Notes under the pieces: model-generated
Told to the model about the DNA's origin: nothing
Database searches by the model: none
What the model saw: the letters and a program-made list of their open reading frames with translations, nothing else
Shown: piece by piece, positions 18,894 to 28,172 of the stretch
How positions within the stretch are numbered: position 1 is the stretch's first letter
Layout of the letters: every line of letters starts with the position of its first letter
Position numbers and translations under genes: made by a program
DNA from: Aeromicrobium sp. A1-2
Lineage (GTDB): Bacteria; Actinomycetota; Actinomycetes; Propionibacteriales; Nocardioidaceae
Direction of reading: 5' to 3'
NCBI RefSeq assembly: GCF_003443875.1
Contig: NZ_CP027482.1
Location: 1-64,000 of the forward strand
Length of the DNA stretch: 64,000 bases

Positions 18894-18952
18894 CCAAGAC
18901 CCGAGCCAGGTGAACACAAGCCGGCTTAACAGCAGTTTGTTAATGTACCTAG

Positions 18953-20182
18953 ATGATTCGCACGGCGATGTACGCACGCATTTCTCAGGACCGGCACGGC
19001 GACGGTCTGAGCATTGAGCGACAGCGTGCTGATTGTGAGAAGGTTGCGGCCGATCGCCAGTGGGCGATCACGGGCGAATACGTGGACAACGACATTTCGG
19101 CCTATTCCGGCAAACTGCGTCCGGGCTTCGAGGCAATGTTGGCCGACATCGAGGCGGGCCAGTTCGATGCAGTGGTGGCGTATCACCAAGATCGGCTAAC
19201 GCGACGCCCTGCGGAGTTTGAGACGTTCTTGGCAACTTGTCAGCGTGCGGGAGTGAAGTTGTTTGCGACGGCTCGAGGCGACACGAACATTGGCGAGGGT
19301 GACGGCATCATGACGGCCCGCATTTATGCAGCGGTCGCAGCCAATCAGTCAGATGCGGCATCGCGCAGGATCAAACGCAAGAACGAAGAACGAGCAGCAG
19401 CGGGCATGCCTCATGTGACGGGCCAGCGTGCGTATGGGTACGAGTTGGACAAGATGACAGTAGTTGAGTCAGAGGCGATCGTGATCCGCAAATTGGTGTC
19501 GAAGTTTCTGGCTGGGGACTCGCTGATCTCGCTGGCGCGTTGGTTGCAGGCCGAGGGGATCAAGACCGCGACGGGCAAGCACGAGTGGCGCGTGCCCACT
19601 GTTCGGAACTTGTTGTGGACTGGTCGGATCGCTGGCCTGTTGGAACGCAATGGGGAGTTGGTTGGCCCGGGGAAGTGGCCAGCGATCATCACTGTGGCGC
19701 AGCACGAGCAGATTCGTCATCGCCTGACCCAGAACGCTCAGACCAAGCGGCGCAGCCCGAGGCGGTATCTGCTGGCTGGAAAGGTCTACTGCGGTGCATG
19801 CGGCACGAAGATGGTTTCCTCACCTGACGGCGACCGAACCCGCTACGGGTGCCGCAAGGGTCCCGATCATGGCGGGTGCAACAAGGTGTTCATCGCTGGT
19901 GGTGCACTCGATGATCTGATCGCTGATGCGGTGTTGACGCGGTTGGACGCTCCTGAGTTGGCAAAGGCGCTGGCTGAGCAGCCCGACGATGATGCTGAGG
20001 CAGTGGCGCTGACCCGACAAATCGTGGCCGACACCGAGCATAAGAATCAGCTGGCACAAGCGTTCGGACAACGCTTGATCGACCAAAGCGATTGGTTCAA
20101 CGCATTGAAGCCGATAGTGGAACGGTTGGAGGTAGCCAAGATGCGTTTGGGCCGACTGAACTCCCACAACGGTTTAGCTCAG
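18953..20182 (+). pseudogene. Large serine recombinase, cut at its C terminus by an IS3-like element
   Basis: A site-specific recombinase of the large serine family. The catalytic domain starts MIRTAMYARISQDRHGDGLS, with Ser11 as the probable nucleophile, followed by LSIERQRADCE and VVAYHQDRLTRRPAEFE. The recombinase domain has TGQRAYGYELDKMT and LARWLQAEGIKTATGKHEWR. A zinc ribbon follows: YCGACGTKMVS ... RYGCRKGPDHGGC. The chain reaches VAKMRLGRLNSHNGL at about residue 408 and then reads into the IS end, so the C-terminal coiled region is lost or altered. Codon use is visibly less GC-biased than in neighbours, which suggests recent transfer. It could be a phage or integrative-element integrase, but no other phage gene is present. 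Confidence 0.88.
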
Positions 20183-20191
20183 TGTCCCGCG

Positions 20192-21165
20192 TCAAGTAGT
20201 TGGCAGGGTTTTGATGGTTTGAAATGTCGGGATGGTCGGGTCGGCGAGGCCGAGATGCACCTCCTGAGGCCGGTTCCAGGCGATCGCTTCGTGAGGTCTG
20301 ATCGTGTTGTATTCGATCCGGTAGTCCTCGGCGTGCTTGGCCAGCATGATCGCGTCGTCGATCTCGTCGATGAACAGCCGTTCGTATTTCAGCGTCCCGA
20401 ATCCACGTTCGCGTGACCCGTTCTGCCCAGGCGTGCGGACCCTGGTGCGGACGTGGTGCAGCTCGGGGTGGCCAGCGATGAAGGCCTCAAATCTGAACGA
20501 CCTGAATGGGCCTCCGTTGTCGGTCACGATTGTCACGACCGGCAGCACTTCACCGGTGTCGACATCGACTTCGCAGTCATCGATCATCGGGTGGCCGAAC
20601 ATGGTTTCGTAGTCGGCCAGCGCGAGCTCGACGGCATCGATCGCGTCGTACTGGTTCGCTGTTGGTGAGACGTGGAACCGGTGCTCGTATTTGGACCAGT
20701 AGTCACGGCAGCCAGCGAGACGCCAGGTCCCACCGGTGGTGGTCTCGAACTCGCTGAAGTCCAGCTGCCAGACCTGATTCGGCCCGGTCGGCTCCTTGGC
20801 GAACGCGGCCTTGCGACGCTCGGCGAGCTTGCGGCGTTCGCGCTGATACTGGTCGGGCAGGATCAGACCCCGGTCGCGCAGGCGGCGCAGCACGGTCGCC
20901 TCGGAGACGACGTGGCCGTCGTGGCGGACCATCGCCCAAATCTTGCGATGCCCCAGACCGGGTGAGCCAATGCGTGCTTGTCGATCAACTCGGCCGCCGC
21001 GGCCCGGGCCGGCTGGGGCCACGGGCCCTTCGCGGGTTTGCCCGCTCGGGCTTTGGCCTGCCAACGGCTCCAGGTCCGTTCCGGAATGTCGAAGGTCCTG
21101 CACCACCTCGCGGTCGACATCCCAGACTCTTGTCTGATCACCTCGAGGTCCTCGAAGGGCCCAAC
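20192..21165 (-). CDS. IS3-like transposase, OrfB (DDE catalytic subunit), frame broken
   Basis: The catalytic subunit with an rve-type DDE core. The visible pieces are VIRQESGMSTARWCRTFDIP and TWSRWQAKARAGKPAKGPWP, then a frame break near 20955 between ALAHP and GLGHRKIWAMVRHDGHVV. After it come PTGPNQVWQLDFSEFE (first Asp), VVTIVTDNGGPFRSFRFEAF (second Asp) and TPGQNGSRERGFGTLKYERL (Glu), ending in YNTIRPHEAIAWNRPQEVHL. All three catalytic residues are present, so the copy would be active if the break is only a sequence error. GTG 21141 is one possible start; a fusion to OrfA is the usual mode. Confidence 0.8.
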
Positions 21166-21455
21166 CGGCCCTCCGCCGACTTCCTCCAGACCCGTATCTC
21201 GACCGCGGCCTCGCCAAGCGCCTGGGTCAGGTCAATCACCTCAGACTCGAGCTGCTCCTCACGACTCGTGGGCCCGTTTCGGCCGGTCGCCAAAGCAGTC
21301 TTGCCGGCCTCGAGGAACTCAGCCTTCCAGCGTCCGATCGACTGCTCAGACACCTTCTCGCGGCGGGCAGCCTCGGCCACGCTGATCTCGCCAGCGATGA
21401 CGGCCAGCACGATTCGCTGCTTGGTCTCAACCGGAATGGTTGGTGGTCTTCCCAT
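21138..21455 (-). CDS. IS3-like transposase, OrfA (helix-turn-helix)
   Basis: A 105-residue DNA-binding subunit. It starts GRPPTIPVETKQRIVLAVIA and has a helix-turn-helix, EISVAEAARREKVSEQSIGR, followed by WKAEFLEAGKTAL. A coiled C terminus (REEQLESEVIDLTQALGEAA) is typical of IS3 OrfA leucine-zipper regions. It overlaps the start of orfB in another frame, as expected for IS3 elements that make OrfAB by frameshifting. No obvious slippery heptamer is visible. Confidence 0.85.
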   Translation of the reverse strand: MGRPPTIPVETKQRIVLAVIAGEISVAEAARREKVSEQSIGRWKAEFLEAGKTALATGRNGPTSREEQLESEVIDLTQALGEAAVEIRVWRKSAEGRLGPSRTSR

Positions 21456-21514
21456 AATCAGATTCTCCTTCAGGACCTACATAACGGTCCTGCCAAGAAG
21501 TCTGACGCGCGACA

Positions 21515-21721
21515 CTGTTCCCCAACATGCCGCGCTGCAATCTCAAGAAGGCGCAGCCGTTGGTCCGCGCGCACTGTGAGCGTGAGGGCATCGACTACAT
21601 GGAGGTCGGGCTGTTCAACTCGTACGCGATCGTCGTGGACTACCTCAACAACGTCGGCCTGCGGGCCCGCGATCCGTTCGACTGTCCGCTGTCAGCCCAG
21701 CTGCGCGCCCCCGGCCCCTGA
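21515..21721 (+). pseudogene. C-terminal fragment of a fatty-acid desaturase
   Basis: Right at the IS end the plus strand reads LFPNMPRCNLKKAQPLVRAH, then CEREGIDYMEVGLFNSY and a stop at 21721. This matches the end of acyl desaturases, where an E-H-H-L-F-P histidine box is followed by MPR-N-L-x-x-A-Q-P-L-V-R. The box is split exactly by the IS, with the HH codons missing. No other part of a desaturase is found on the far side of the IS, where the recombinase lies. The rest of the gene has been deleted or moved. An ORF caller would start it falsely at ATG 21527. Confidence 0.8.
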
Positions 21722-21797
21722 GCCAGAGGCGACTCACGCCGTACGGTTGGTGCACCCGGTCACATCGGCCGATAGACCCGAAAGCAGTGATGTCCTG

Positions 21798-22706
21798 ATG
21801 CGTGCAGCCACGTTCGCCGAGTTTGGTGGGCCCGAGGTCCTGACCTTGGCCGAGATTCCCGAACCCATCGCCGGCGCGGGCCAGATCCGGGTCGAGGTCC
21901 GCGCCATCGGGGTCAACCGGTTCGACGGCAAGGTGCGCTCGGGCTCGATGGAGTCGATGTTCTCAACCCCCCTGCCGGCAGTCCTCGGTCTGGAGCTGAC
22001 GGGTGTTGTCGACCAGGTCGGCGAAGGCGTCACGGACGTCGCGATCGGCGACCGGGTCGCGGGCTGGGCAGTCGGCCGCCCCGGCGCCTACGCGGAACGA
22101 GCGCTGATGGCGACCTATGCGGCAGTGCCCGACGGGTTGGGCGACGACGTCGCGGCCGCGGTGCCGGTGGCGACGGAGGCGGCCCGCCGGGCGCTCGACG
22201 CGGTCGGCGTGACCCGCGGCAGCACGGTCGTGATCCACGGGGCGAGCGGCGGCGTGGGTGCCCTCGCGGTCCAGCAGGCGGTGGCCCGCGGGGCGGCGGT
22301 CGTCGCGACTGCATCGGCCCGGCACCACGATCGGCTGCGCACCTTCGGGGCGCTGCCGATCTCGTACGACGCCGGTTGGGCCGATCGCGCCGCCACGCTC
22401 GCTCCGTCCGGGATCGATGCCGTCGTCGACACCGCAGGGCGAGGGCTGCTCCCCGAGTCGGTGCGCCTGGTCGGATCGCCGGACCGGGTCGTGACGATCG
22501 CCGATCCCGACGCCGATGCGCTGGGCGTCGAGTTCAGCTCGGCGGCCGACAACCGCGCCGACCTGCTGGCAGAGGACCTGGCCGCCGTGGCCCGCGGTGA
22601 CCTCGAGGTCACGGTCGCCCAGGTGCTGCCGCTGGCCGAGGCCGCCGAGGCGCATCGGATCCTCGACGGCGGCCACGCCGGCGGCAAGGTCGTGCTGCGG
22701 CCCTAG
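21798..22706 (+). CDS. NADP-dependent zinc-free quinone oxidoreductase-like protein (MDR family)
   Basis: A 302-residue medium-chain dehydrogenase/reductase. It starts MRAATFAEFGGPEVLTLAEI, typical of quinone oxidoreductases, with a GroES-like domain (VLGLELTGVVDQVGEGVTDV) and a Rossmann fold whose nucleotide loop reads VVIHGASGGVGALAVQQAVA. It ends EAHRILDGGHAGGKVVLRP. There are no structural or catalytic zinc cysteines, so it is of the zinc-free branch that reduces quinones or enones with NADPH. It stands alone, 76 bases after the desaturase fragment. The true substrate is unknown. Confidence 0.88.
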   Translation: MRAATFAEFGGPEVLTLAEIPEPIAGAGQIRVEVRAIGVNRFDGKVRSGSMESMFSTPLPAVLGLELTGVVDQVGEGVTDVAIGDRVAGWAVGRPGAYAERALMATYAAVPDGLGDDVAAAVPVATEAARRALDAVGVTRGSTVVIHGASGGVGALAVQQAVARGAAVVATASARHHDRLRTFGALPISYDAGWADRAATLAPSGIDAVVDTAGRGLLPESVRLVGSPDRVVTIADPDADALGVEFSSAADNRADLLAEDLAAVARGDLEVTVAQVLPLAEAAEAHRILDGGHAGGKVVLRP

Positions 22707-22725
22707 CCCCGGCGGCAGTTCGGGC

Positions 22726-22970
22726 TCAGGGCGCGAACGTCTTGGCCTCGGCGGAGTCGAAGTACTTGCCGGTGTAGTTCTGGGACGACGTCGGTCGAGA
22801 CGGTCGACGGCACGCTGCAAATCCCCTTCGGCGCCCGCACCGTCCGCTTCATCCAGGGCGACGTCAAGATGATGACCGGCTGCGACCTCCAGGTCGTCGA
22901 CGGCATCGAGCCCGACGCACGCAACGTCACCATCAGCGGAGTGAACTTCACACTCGTCTGACCCCGAGAC
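22726..22970. pseudogene. Two unrecognised gene remnants meeting head to head
   Basis: On the minus strand 22790-22726 reads SSQNYTGKYFDSAEAKTFAP and then TGA, the tail of some protein. On the plus strand about 22780-22970 reads ETVDGTLQIPFGARTVRFIQ, then MMTGCDLQVVDGIEPDARN, ending GVNFTLV and TGA at 22970. Neither piece has a start or ribosome site, and each seems to lose its 5' end at about 22785. I do not recognise either family. The plus-strand piece is followed by a strong terminator, as a real gene end would be. Confidence 0.45.
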
Positions 22971-22972
22971 AA

Positions 22973-23005
22973 CCCGCCGGCGATCCCCGACCGCCGGCGG
23001 GTTTT
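22973..23005 (+). terminator. Rho-independent terminator
   Basis: CCCGCCGGC at 22973-22981 pairs perfectly with GCCGGCGGG at 22993-23001, with an 11-base loop, and is followed by TTTT (23002-23005). The 9-bp GC stem and T run fit an intrinsic terminator for the plus-strand remnant that ends at 22970. Confidence 0.85.
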
Positions 23006-23116
23006 CGCGTCCGTCGGGGTGGTCGGGTCGCTGGCTTCAAGTCGCCCTCGAACGCCCGCCCCGGCAGCTCTCCCCGACGGTGTGGATAGCATCTGTCGGA
23101 CGACTCGAGGAGCCCC

Positions 23117-24361
23117 ATGACCCAGCTCGGCACTCCGCTGACCCTGCCCAGCGGACTGGAACTGCCGCACCGCATCGTGAAGGCGGCGATGACGGAGAAC
23201 CTGTCCGACGCCGACAACCAGCCCACGCCGCGCCACGAAGCGCTCTACCGTCGTTGGGCGCGGGGCTCGGCCGGCGGTCTGCTGGTCACCGGCAACCTGA
23301 TGGTGGACCGGCGCTTCCTGGAGCGCAGCCGCAACATCGTCGCCGACGCGCACCTCGATGTAGCCGGACTGCGCCGGCTCCGCAGGGCAGCCGATTCGTC
23401 TCCGGTCATCGCGCAGCTGAACCATCCGGGCCGGCAGACCAACCGGTTCCTTGCCTCGACACCAGTGGCACCCAGCGCCAGCGCGGCAGTGCCGATGATG
23501 GGCATGTTCGCCCGACCGCGCGCCTTGGACACATCAGAGATCGAGGGGATCGTCGCCGCGTTCGGCACGGCCGCCGCGCTGTGCCAGCAGGCTGGGCTCG
23601 AGGGCGTCCAGGTGCATGCGGCCCACGGGTACCTGCTGGCGCAGTTCCTGTCACCTCACGTGAATCAGCGAACCGACGCCTGGGGCGGCGATGTCGCGGG
23701 TCGTTCGCGGGCCCTGATCGAGGCGGTCCGGGCAGCGCGGACGCGCACGGGACCCGGATTCACGGTCGGGGTGAAACTGAACTCCTCGGACTTCCGGCAC
23801 GGCGGTTTCACCGAGGACGATGCCGAACAGGTGATCCGGTTGCTGGTCGATGAGGGCGTCGACCTCATCGAGATATCCGGGGGAACCTATGAGAGCCCGG
23901 CTCTGTTCGGTGAGGTGGCCGAGCTCGGTCAGGGCTCCAACGCCAAGGAGGCCTACTTCGCAGCGTTCGCCCGCCGTGCGCGCAGCGCGGCCGGTGGGGT
24001 CCCCATCATGCTCACCGGCGGGATCCGGACCCGCTCGGTGATGGAGTCCCTGCTCGCCGACGCTGGGGTCGACCTGATCGGCCTGGGCCGGCCGATGGCC
24101 ATCGACCCGGATCTTCCGACGAAGCTGCTGGCCGGGGCCGCCGGGACGACCCTTCCGCGCTACACGCTGCCCACCGCGATCGGATTCGCGGGCGAGTCCG
24201 AATGGTACGAGTCGCAGATCGGACGGATGGGCGCGGGACTCGAGGTCAAGCCGAACCTCAACGCGGCGGTGGCCGCGACTGGATTCGTCGCCGGCGAGCT
24301 GGGCCGTGGGCTCAGCGCAAGGCGACGGCGCGCACGCCTCGTGAACAGCCTGCAGGTCTGA
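23117..24361 (+). CDS. NADH:flavin oxidoreductase, old yellow enzyme family
   Basis: A 414-residue FMN-dependent TIM-barrel enzyme. It starts TQLGTPLTLPSGLELPHRIV and KAAMTENLSD, the FMN-binding first strand. Further motifs are VIAQLNHPGRQTN, the catalytic-loop VQVHAAHGYLLAQFLSPHVN with its His-x-x-His-like pair, NQRTDAWGGDVAGRSR, VGVKLNSSDFRHGGF, and GGIRTRS followed by GVDLIGLGRPMAIDPDLP for the phosphate site. The C terminus past 350 lacks the iron-sulfur and pyridine-nucleotide domains of dienoyl-CoA reductases, so it is a single-domain OYE. Such enzymes reduce activated alkenes; the natural substrate is not evident. Confidence 0.9.
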   Translation: MTQLGTPLTLPSGLELPHRIVKAAMTENLSDADNQPTPRHEALYRRWARGSAGGLLVTGNLMVDRRFLERSRNIVADAHLDVAGLRRLRRAADSSPVIAQLNHPGRQTNRFLASTPVAPSASAAVPMMGMFARPRALDTSEIEGIVAAFGTAAALCQQAGLEGVQVHAAHGYLLAQFLSPHVNQRTDAWGGDVAGRSRALIEAVRAARTRTGPGFTVGVKLNSSDFRHGGFTEDDAEQVIRLLVDEGVDLIEISGGTYESPALFGEVAELGQGSNAKEAYFAAFARRARSAAGGVPIMLTGGIRTRSVMESLLADAGVDLIGLGRPMAIDPDLPTKLLAGAAGTTLPRYTLPTAIGFAGESEWYESQIGRMGAGLEVKPNLNAAVAATGFVAGELGRGLSARRRRARLVNSLQV

Positions 24362-24397
24362 CCGACCCGCCGCGACGCGTGCGTCCCACCGTCCCGA

Positions 24398-25511
24398 TCA
24401 GCCCGGCGGCGACGACAGCGCGTGGTTGCCCGCGGGCTCGTCAGACTTGTCTCCCCGATCCGGTCCTGGTCCTTCTGCCTTGGAGCTTGCGGGCCGCTGC
24501 TTCCCCGTGCCCACCGCCGACCGGTGGCCGGTCGTGGGCCACATCCGCTCGATCTCAGCGTTCAGTTCCGCCCGAGAAGCACCGCGATCGAGGAGACGTA
24601 GAGCCACAGCACCACCGCGATCGGCACCCCGAGCTGGCTGAACACAGCGTCTCCGCCGAGGGTCAGCGCAAGATAGGCGCGGAGGCCCGCGGCGGCCATC
24701 AACCACAGGATCATCGCGAGCACCGCCCCGGCAGGTCGCGCCGCCAGGGCGTCCGCCAGGGGACGCCGACGTGGTACAGGGTCGCGAGGCCGGCTATCGC
24801 GAGCGCGGCCAGCAGGGGCCAGTACAACGCTCCGAGGACACTCAGCGTCGCGGAAGCGACGGCGCTCGGTGCGATCCACTCGACCACCCGCGGGCCGAGA
24901 ACCAGGAGCGGCAGGATCGCGATCGCGCCCAGAAGGCCCGCCGCGGTCAGCCCGACCGCCAGCAGCCGGCGCCGCCAGTTCGGGCCGGCCTGCTCGATGT
25001 CGTACGCGATGGTGATCGTCTCCAGCGCCCGGTTGGTGGCCCGCGACCCCGTCCACAGGCTCAGCAGGGCGCCGACGGAGATCACATCGGCGCGGCCGTC
25101 AGCGAGCACGGCCGAGGCCAGTCGTTCGTACGAGCTGTAGGTCTGGGTGGAGAGGAACTCCTGCGGCAGCTCGAAGACGATCCTGTTCAGCCCCCGGGTG
25201 CCGGAGGGCCCCAGCGCATCAGCGACGAAGCCGAGCGAACCCAGGACGACCAGGATCAGCGCGGGCAGCGAGATCATCGTGAACAGGGCGATCTCGGCGG
25301 CCAATCCGGGGACCCGGTCCTCGAAGGTGTCTCGCCACGTTCGCTGGGTCAACACCCAGGCTCGCTGCAGCGGGCGGGGGAGCCGGTCGTACGTCCTGTG
25401 GGCCAGGCCTTCTGCCCAGTCGCGGGACCGTGTTGCGAGGGCGGCGACCCGTCCGTGGTCTCCCGTGGGCGGGTTGGGGGACTGCTCCGGGGTGACTGTC
25501 ATTGCCTCCAC
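24398..25511 (-). CDS. YihY/BrkB-family inner-membrane protein
   Basis: A polytopic membrane protein of about 370 codons. The N-terminal part reads LPRPLQRAWVLTQRTWRDTF, then the family segment GLAAEIALFTMISLPALILV. Further hydrophobic spans include VISVGALLSLWTGSRATNRA, LAVGLTAAGLLGAIAILPLL and LGALYWPLLAALAIAGLATL. A frame break near 24730 leads to AVLAMILWLMAAAGLRAYLA, QLGVPIAVVLWLYVSSIAVL, and a second near 24570 to ELNAEIERMWP, the usual end of the domain. About six membrane spans and the ELNAE motif are typical. ATG 25502 is an alternative start to GTG 25511. The family function is unsettled; it is not an RNase BN. Confidence 0.85.
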
Positions 25512-25604
25512 CGTACGAGGGTTCGACCACTCGTCACGCCACGAAGGCTTCGCTGGCGCGCGCGAACGCGGCCCGCATCGGAGTGCGGGCCGCTCCGATG
25601 GCGC

Positions 25605-27376
25605 CTACCGCGCAGCGACCGTGCCGATGGCGGTCCCGTCTGTGGCCGTGCCGTCGAGCACCAGCCAGCCGGTGCTGTTCCCGGTCACCTCGCCGCCGAC
25701 CGAGATGGCGTAGTCGGCTCCCTTCTCGAGGACATCGGAGGAGTAGATGTAGGAGTCCGAGGCCTTCGGGGTGGAAAAGGACGCGATCTGCGTACCATCG
25801 CCATCGGCAATGGTGATGACCGTGTCTGCCGGCACGGTGCTGCCGAAGGTGAGCGCAAGAGTCGCCTGGGAGGAGTCCTCGCCCGGCGCGACCGCCATGG
25901 TGGACATGCCGTTCGCCGCGAGCGTCCCCCGGTGATGGTGAACACGTCATCCACGTCGATGGCGCCCTGGCGGACGTTCTCCGTGCCGGAAACCACCAGG
26001 GTGCCGCCCGTCATGACCATGGATCCGTTGACATCGACACCGTCGCTGGTCGTGTCGACGACGTACGTGCCGCCGCTGAGCTCCAGGAACCGGTTGCCGT
26101 TGTCTCCCTCAGCGGGACCGCCGAAGCCGTTGCCCTCCATCGCGGACACCGTCAGCGAGGCGAGGTCGTCGACTGCGTCGGTCGTGCTGGCCTGGCCCTC
26201 GGGCTCGGCGGCGCCACCGGCTTGGTCACCGGCCGGTGCGTCACCTGGGGGCTGACCACCCTCGGGTCGGCTGCCCGCGGCCGCGTCGGGCTCGGCGGCC
26301 GTGCCGTCGGTCGACTCGGCAGTCTCCTCTGCGAGCGCTTCCGCGCCACCGGAGACGTTGATGCCGTCATCGGTGGCCACCACGGAGACATCGCCGCCGG
26401 AGAGGTACATGTAGGCGCCTTCGATGCCTTCGACACTCTCGGTGATGTCCACGGTTCCACCTGCGATGCGCAGAACGCTGTCGGAGTGAATGCCGTCATC
26501 GCCCGCGGCAATCGTCAGGTCTCCGCCAAGCACCGTGACCTGGCGGGCAGCATCCATCGCGTCGGAGCCCGCTGTGAGGTCCAGCGCTCCGCCGTCGATC
26601 CAGATGACGCCGACCGCCGCGTCCGGTTCGTCGGTGACCGACTCGTTATCCGATCGCAATGCGTCGCCCTGGGCGTTCGCGGCGAGGGTGCCGCCGGTGA
26701 TCACGAGCTGGTCCTTGCCGCGCACACCGTCGTCGGCCGCGTCGACCGTGACGTCTCCGCCGGACATGACAAGAGTGTCCTTCGAGGTGATCGCGTCGGC
26801 GGCGTGCGCCGTGACGGCCAGTGTGCCGTCGCCGGCGATCCACAGGTTGGCGGACGAGAACAGGGTCGCATTGGGCGAGTCCTCGACCGTCTCGTCCACG
26901 GCGGCTCCGGCGGCATCCGCGAGCACGTTGTCGCTGCCGTCCGCCAGCCAGACCACGACTTGCTGGGCCTCGACCACGTTGATGGCAGCCACGTCTGCCG
27001 CTGTGATGTCGACGCCATCGAGTACGAGGTTGACGACGTCATCGGGTGCGTCGACGGCGAGCGAGCCCGAGGTCAGCGTGCCGCTGATGCGGTAGGTGCC
27101 GGCCGCGTTGATCGTGACGGTATCGCCGTCGACGCTCACGCCGCTGCCGCCCTCAGACGATCCGTCGGCCAGCGTGAGTTCGACGGCTTCGGCCACGTCG
27201 AAGGACAGGTCTGCCTCGTCGACATCCAGGTCTGTGTAGATCAGCTCGGAGATGGCTCCGGTCAGCGATGCTGTGTTCGTGCCGGACGCGTTGTCCGCGT
27301 TCGCGCTGCAGCCGCTGAAGATGAGCGTCGCGGCCAGGGCGAGGCCGGCGAGGACGGTAGAGGGGCGCTTGTTCAT
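25605..27376 (-). CDS. Cthe_2159-like carbohydrate-binding surface lipoprotein
   Basis: A secreted lipoprotein of about 590 codons. The signal peptide STVLAGLALAATLIFSGCSA has an FSGC lipobox. The body is a run of short beta-rich repeats such as LVMSGGDVTVDAADDGVRGK, QLVITGGTLAANAQGDALRS and LRIAGGTVDITESVEGIEGA, which is the beta-helix pattern of the Cthe_2159 family (Ca-binding, polygalacturonate-binding in Clostridium). It is rich in Asp and Gly and contains only the lipobox Cys. A Pro/Gly/Glu linker (about residues 345-395) separates the main helix from a C-terminal part ending TDGTAIGTVAAR. A frame break lies near 25925. The gene is third in an operon after DUF4956 and VTC genes, 11 bases downstream of VTC. 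Confidence 0.82.
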
Positions 27377-27387
27377 GTCAGGCCTTT

Positions 27388-28172
27388 CTAGGCCGCCGCG
27401 GCGGGCGCGGAGGCAGTGACGGTGGGAACGTAGCGGCGGATGGACCGCGACCACCTGTTCGAGGGCAGGTCGGGGCGCAGCACCGCGAGCGATGTGCAGT
27501 ACTTGCTGATGCGGGCCGGGCGGATGCCTCTCGCCCACAGTGCGCGGTCGACGGCACCGGCTCCACCTGCTGACTTGGTCTCGACGATCAGCAGCGGGCC
27601 GTAGTCCATGCGCCGGCCTTGGACGTCGGCCGCCGCAACGTGTCGGTCCACGGTGACCCGAGCGTCGGCCGTCACGAGTGTGACGCGCTCGTACGACGTG
27701 GTCAGCACCTCGGTGAGCTGGCGGGCCTTGTCGCCGATCCGCTCGAACCCACCGACGAAGATCGCTGCGTCGGCCGAAAGAAGACGCCCGCCGTCCGGCG
27801 TGCCTGAGTCGAGCCATTGCCGGCTTTTGGCGGTGGCCCCGGACGACGACCGCAGCTTGACCTCGACCGCGCTCGAGCCGGTGTCCAGGTAGTGGCGGGT
27901 CCGCACCTTGTAGCGGTGGGGCGGCTGCGGGCCGCGTCCCGGTAGCTGTCCAGCTCAGACGTGTCGTAGTACGTGGAGGAGTACCGGAAGCTACGGCGGC
28001 CCTCGATCTCCAGCGCACTCGGCGCGCTGTCGAGCGAGGCGAGCACATGTCCCCAGATGCCGGGGCGGACGATGTACTTGCGGTCGACCCTGGTCTGCAG
28101 CGCGGCCTTCTCGTTCACCTCGTCGAGCGTGAGGGTGGGCAGTGCGCGCACGGCGTCCAGCCAGGTCGTCAT
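27388..28172 (-). CDS. VTC-domain protein (polyphosphate polymerase-like)
   Basis: A cytoplasmic protein of about 261 codons with the VTC tunnel fold. It starts MTTWLDAVRALPTLTLDEVN and reads ALQTRVDRKYIVRP, the RVDRKY motif of VTC, then RSFRYSSTYYDTSELDSYRD. After a frame break near 27920 come VRTRHYLDTGSSAVEVKLRS, TSYERVTLVTADARVTVDRH and LLIVETKSAGG (the E-x-K metal site), ending ISKYCTSLAVLRPDLPSNRW. In yeast VTC the tunnel makes polyphosphate from ATP; bacterial members of this kind have no proven product. It is coupled to DUF4956 by ATGA and to the Cthe_2159-like gene downstream. Confidence 0.88.

Larger units (their letters stand above)
20183..21514 (-). mobile_element. IS3-family-like insertion sequence, 1332 bp
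   Basis: The left end starts TGTCCCGCGTCAAGTAG at 20183 and the right end, read on the other strand from 21514, is TGTCGCGCGTCAGACTT; both continue into TTGGCAGG after an offset of a few bases, giving imperfect terminal inverted repeats that begin TG and end CA. The element encodes orfA and orfB on the minus strand, and orfB stops 9 bases from the left end. No short target duplication is seen: the left flank ends TAGCTCAG and the right flank starts CTGTTCCC. The two flanks belong to different genes (recombinase and desaturase), which points to a rearrangement at this element. Confidence 0.85.

Noticed and set aside
18894..18952. Possible attachment site in front of the serine recombinase
   Set aside because: No matching copy is seen at the other side of the element, which is lost, so an att core cannot be identified.
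21527..21721. Short ORF starting at ATG 21527
   Set aside because: The Met is internal to the LFPNMPR motif of a desaturase tail, so it is a fragment and not a small gene.
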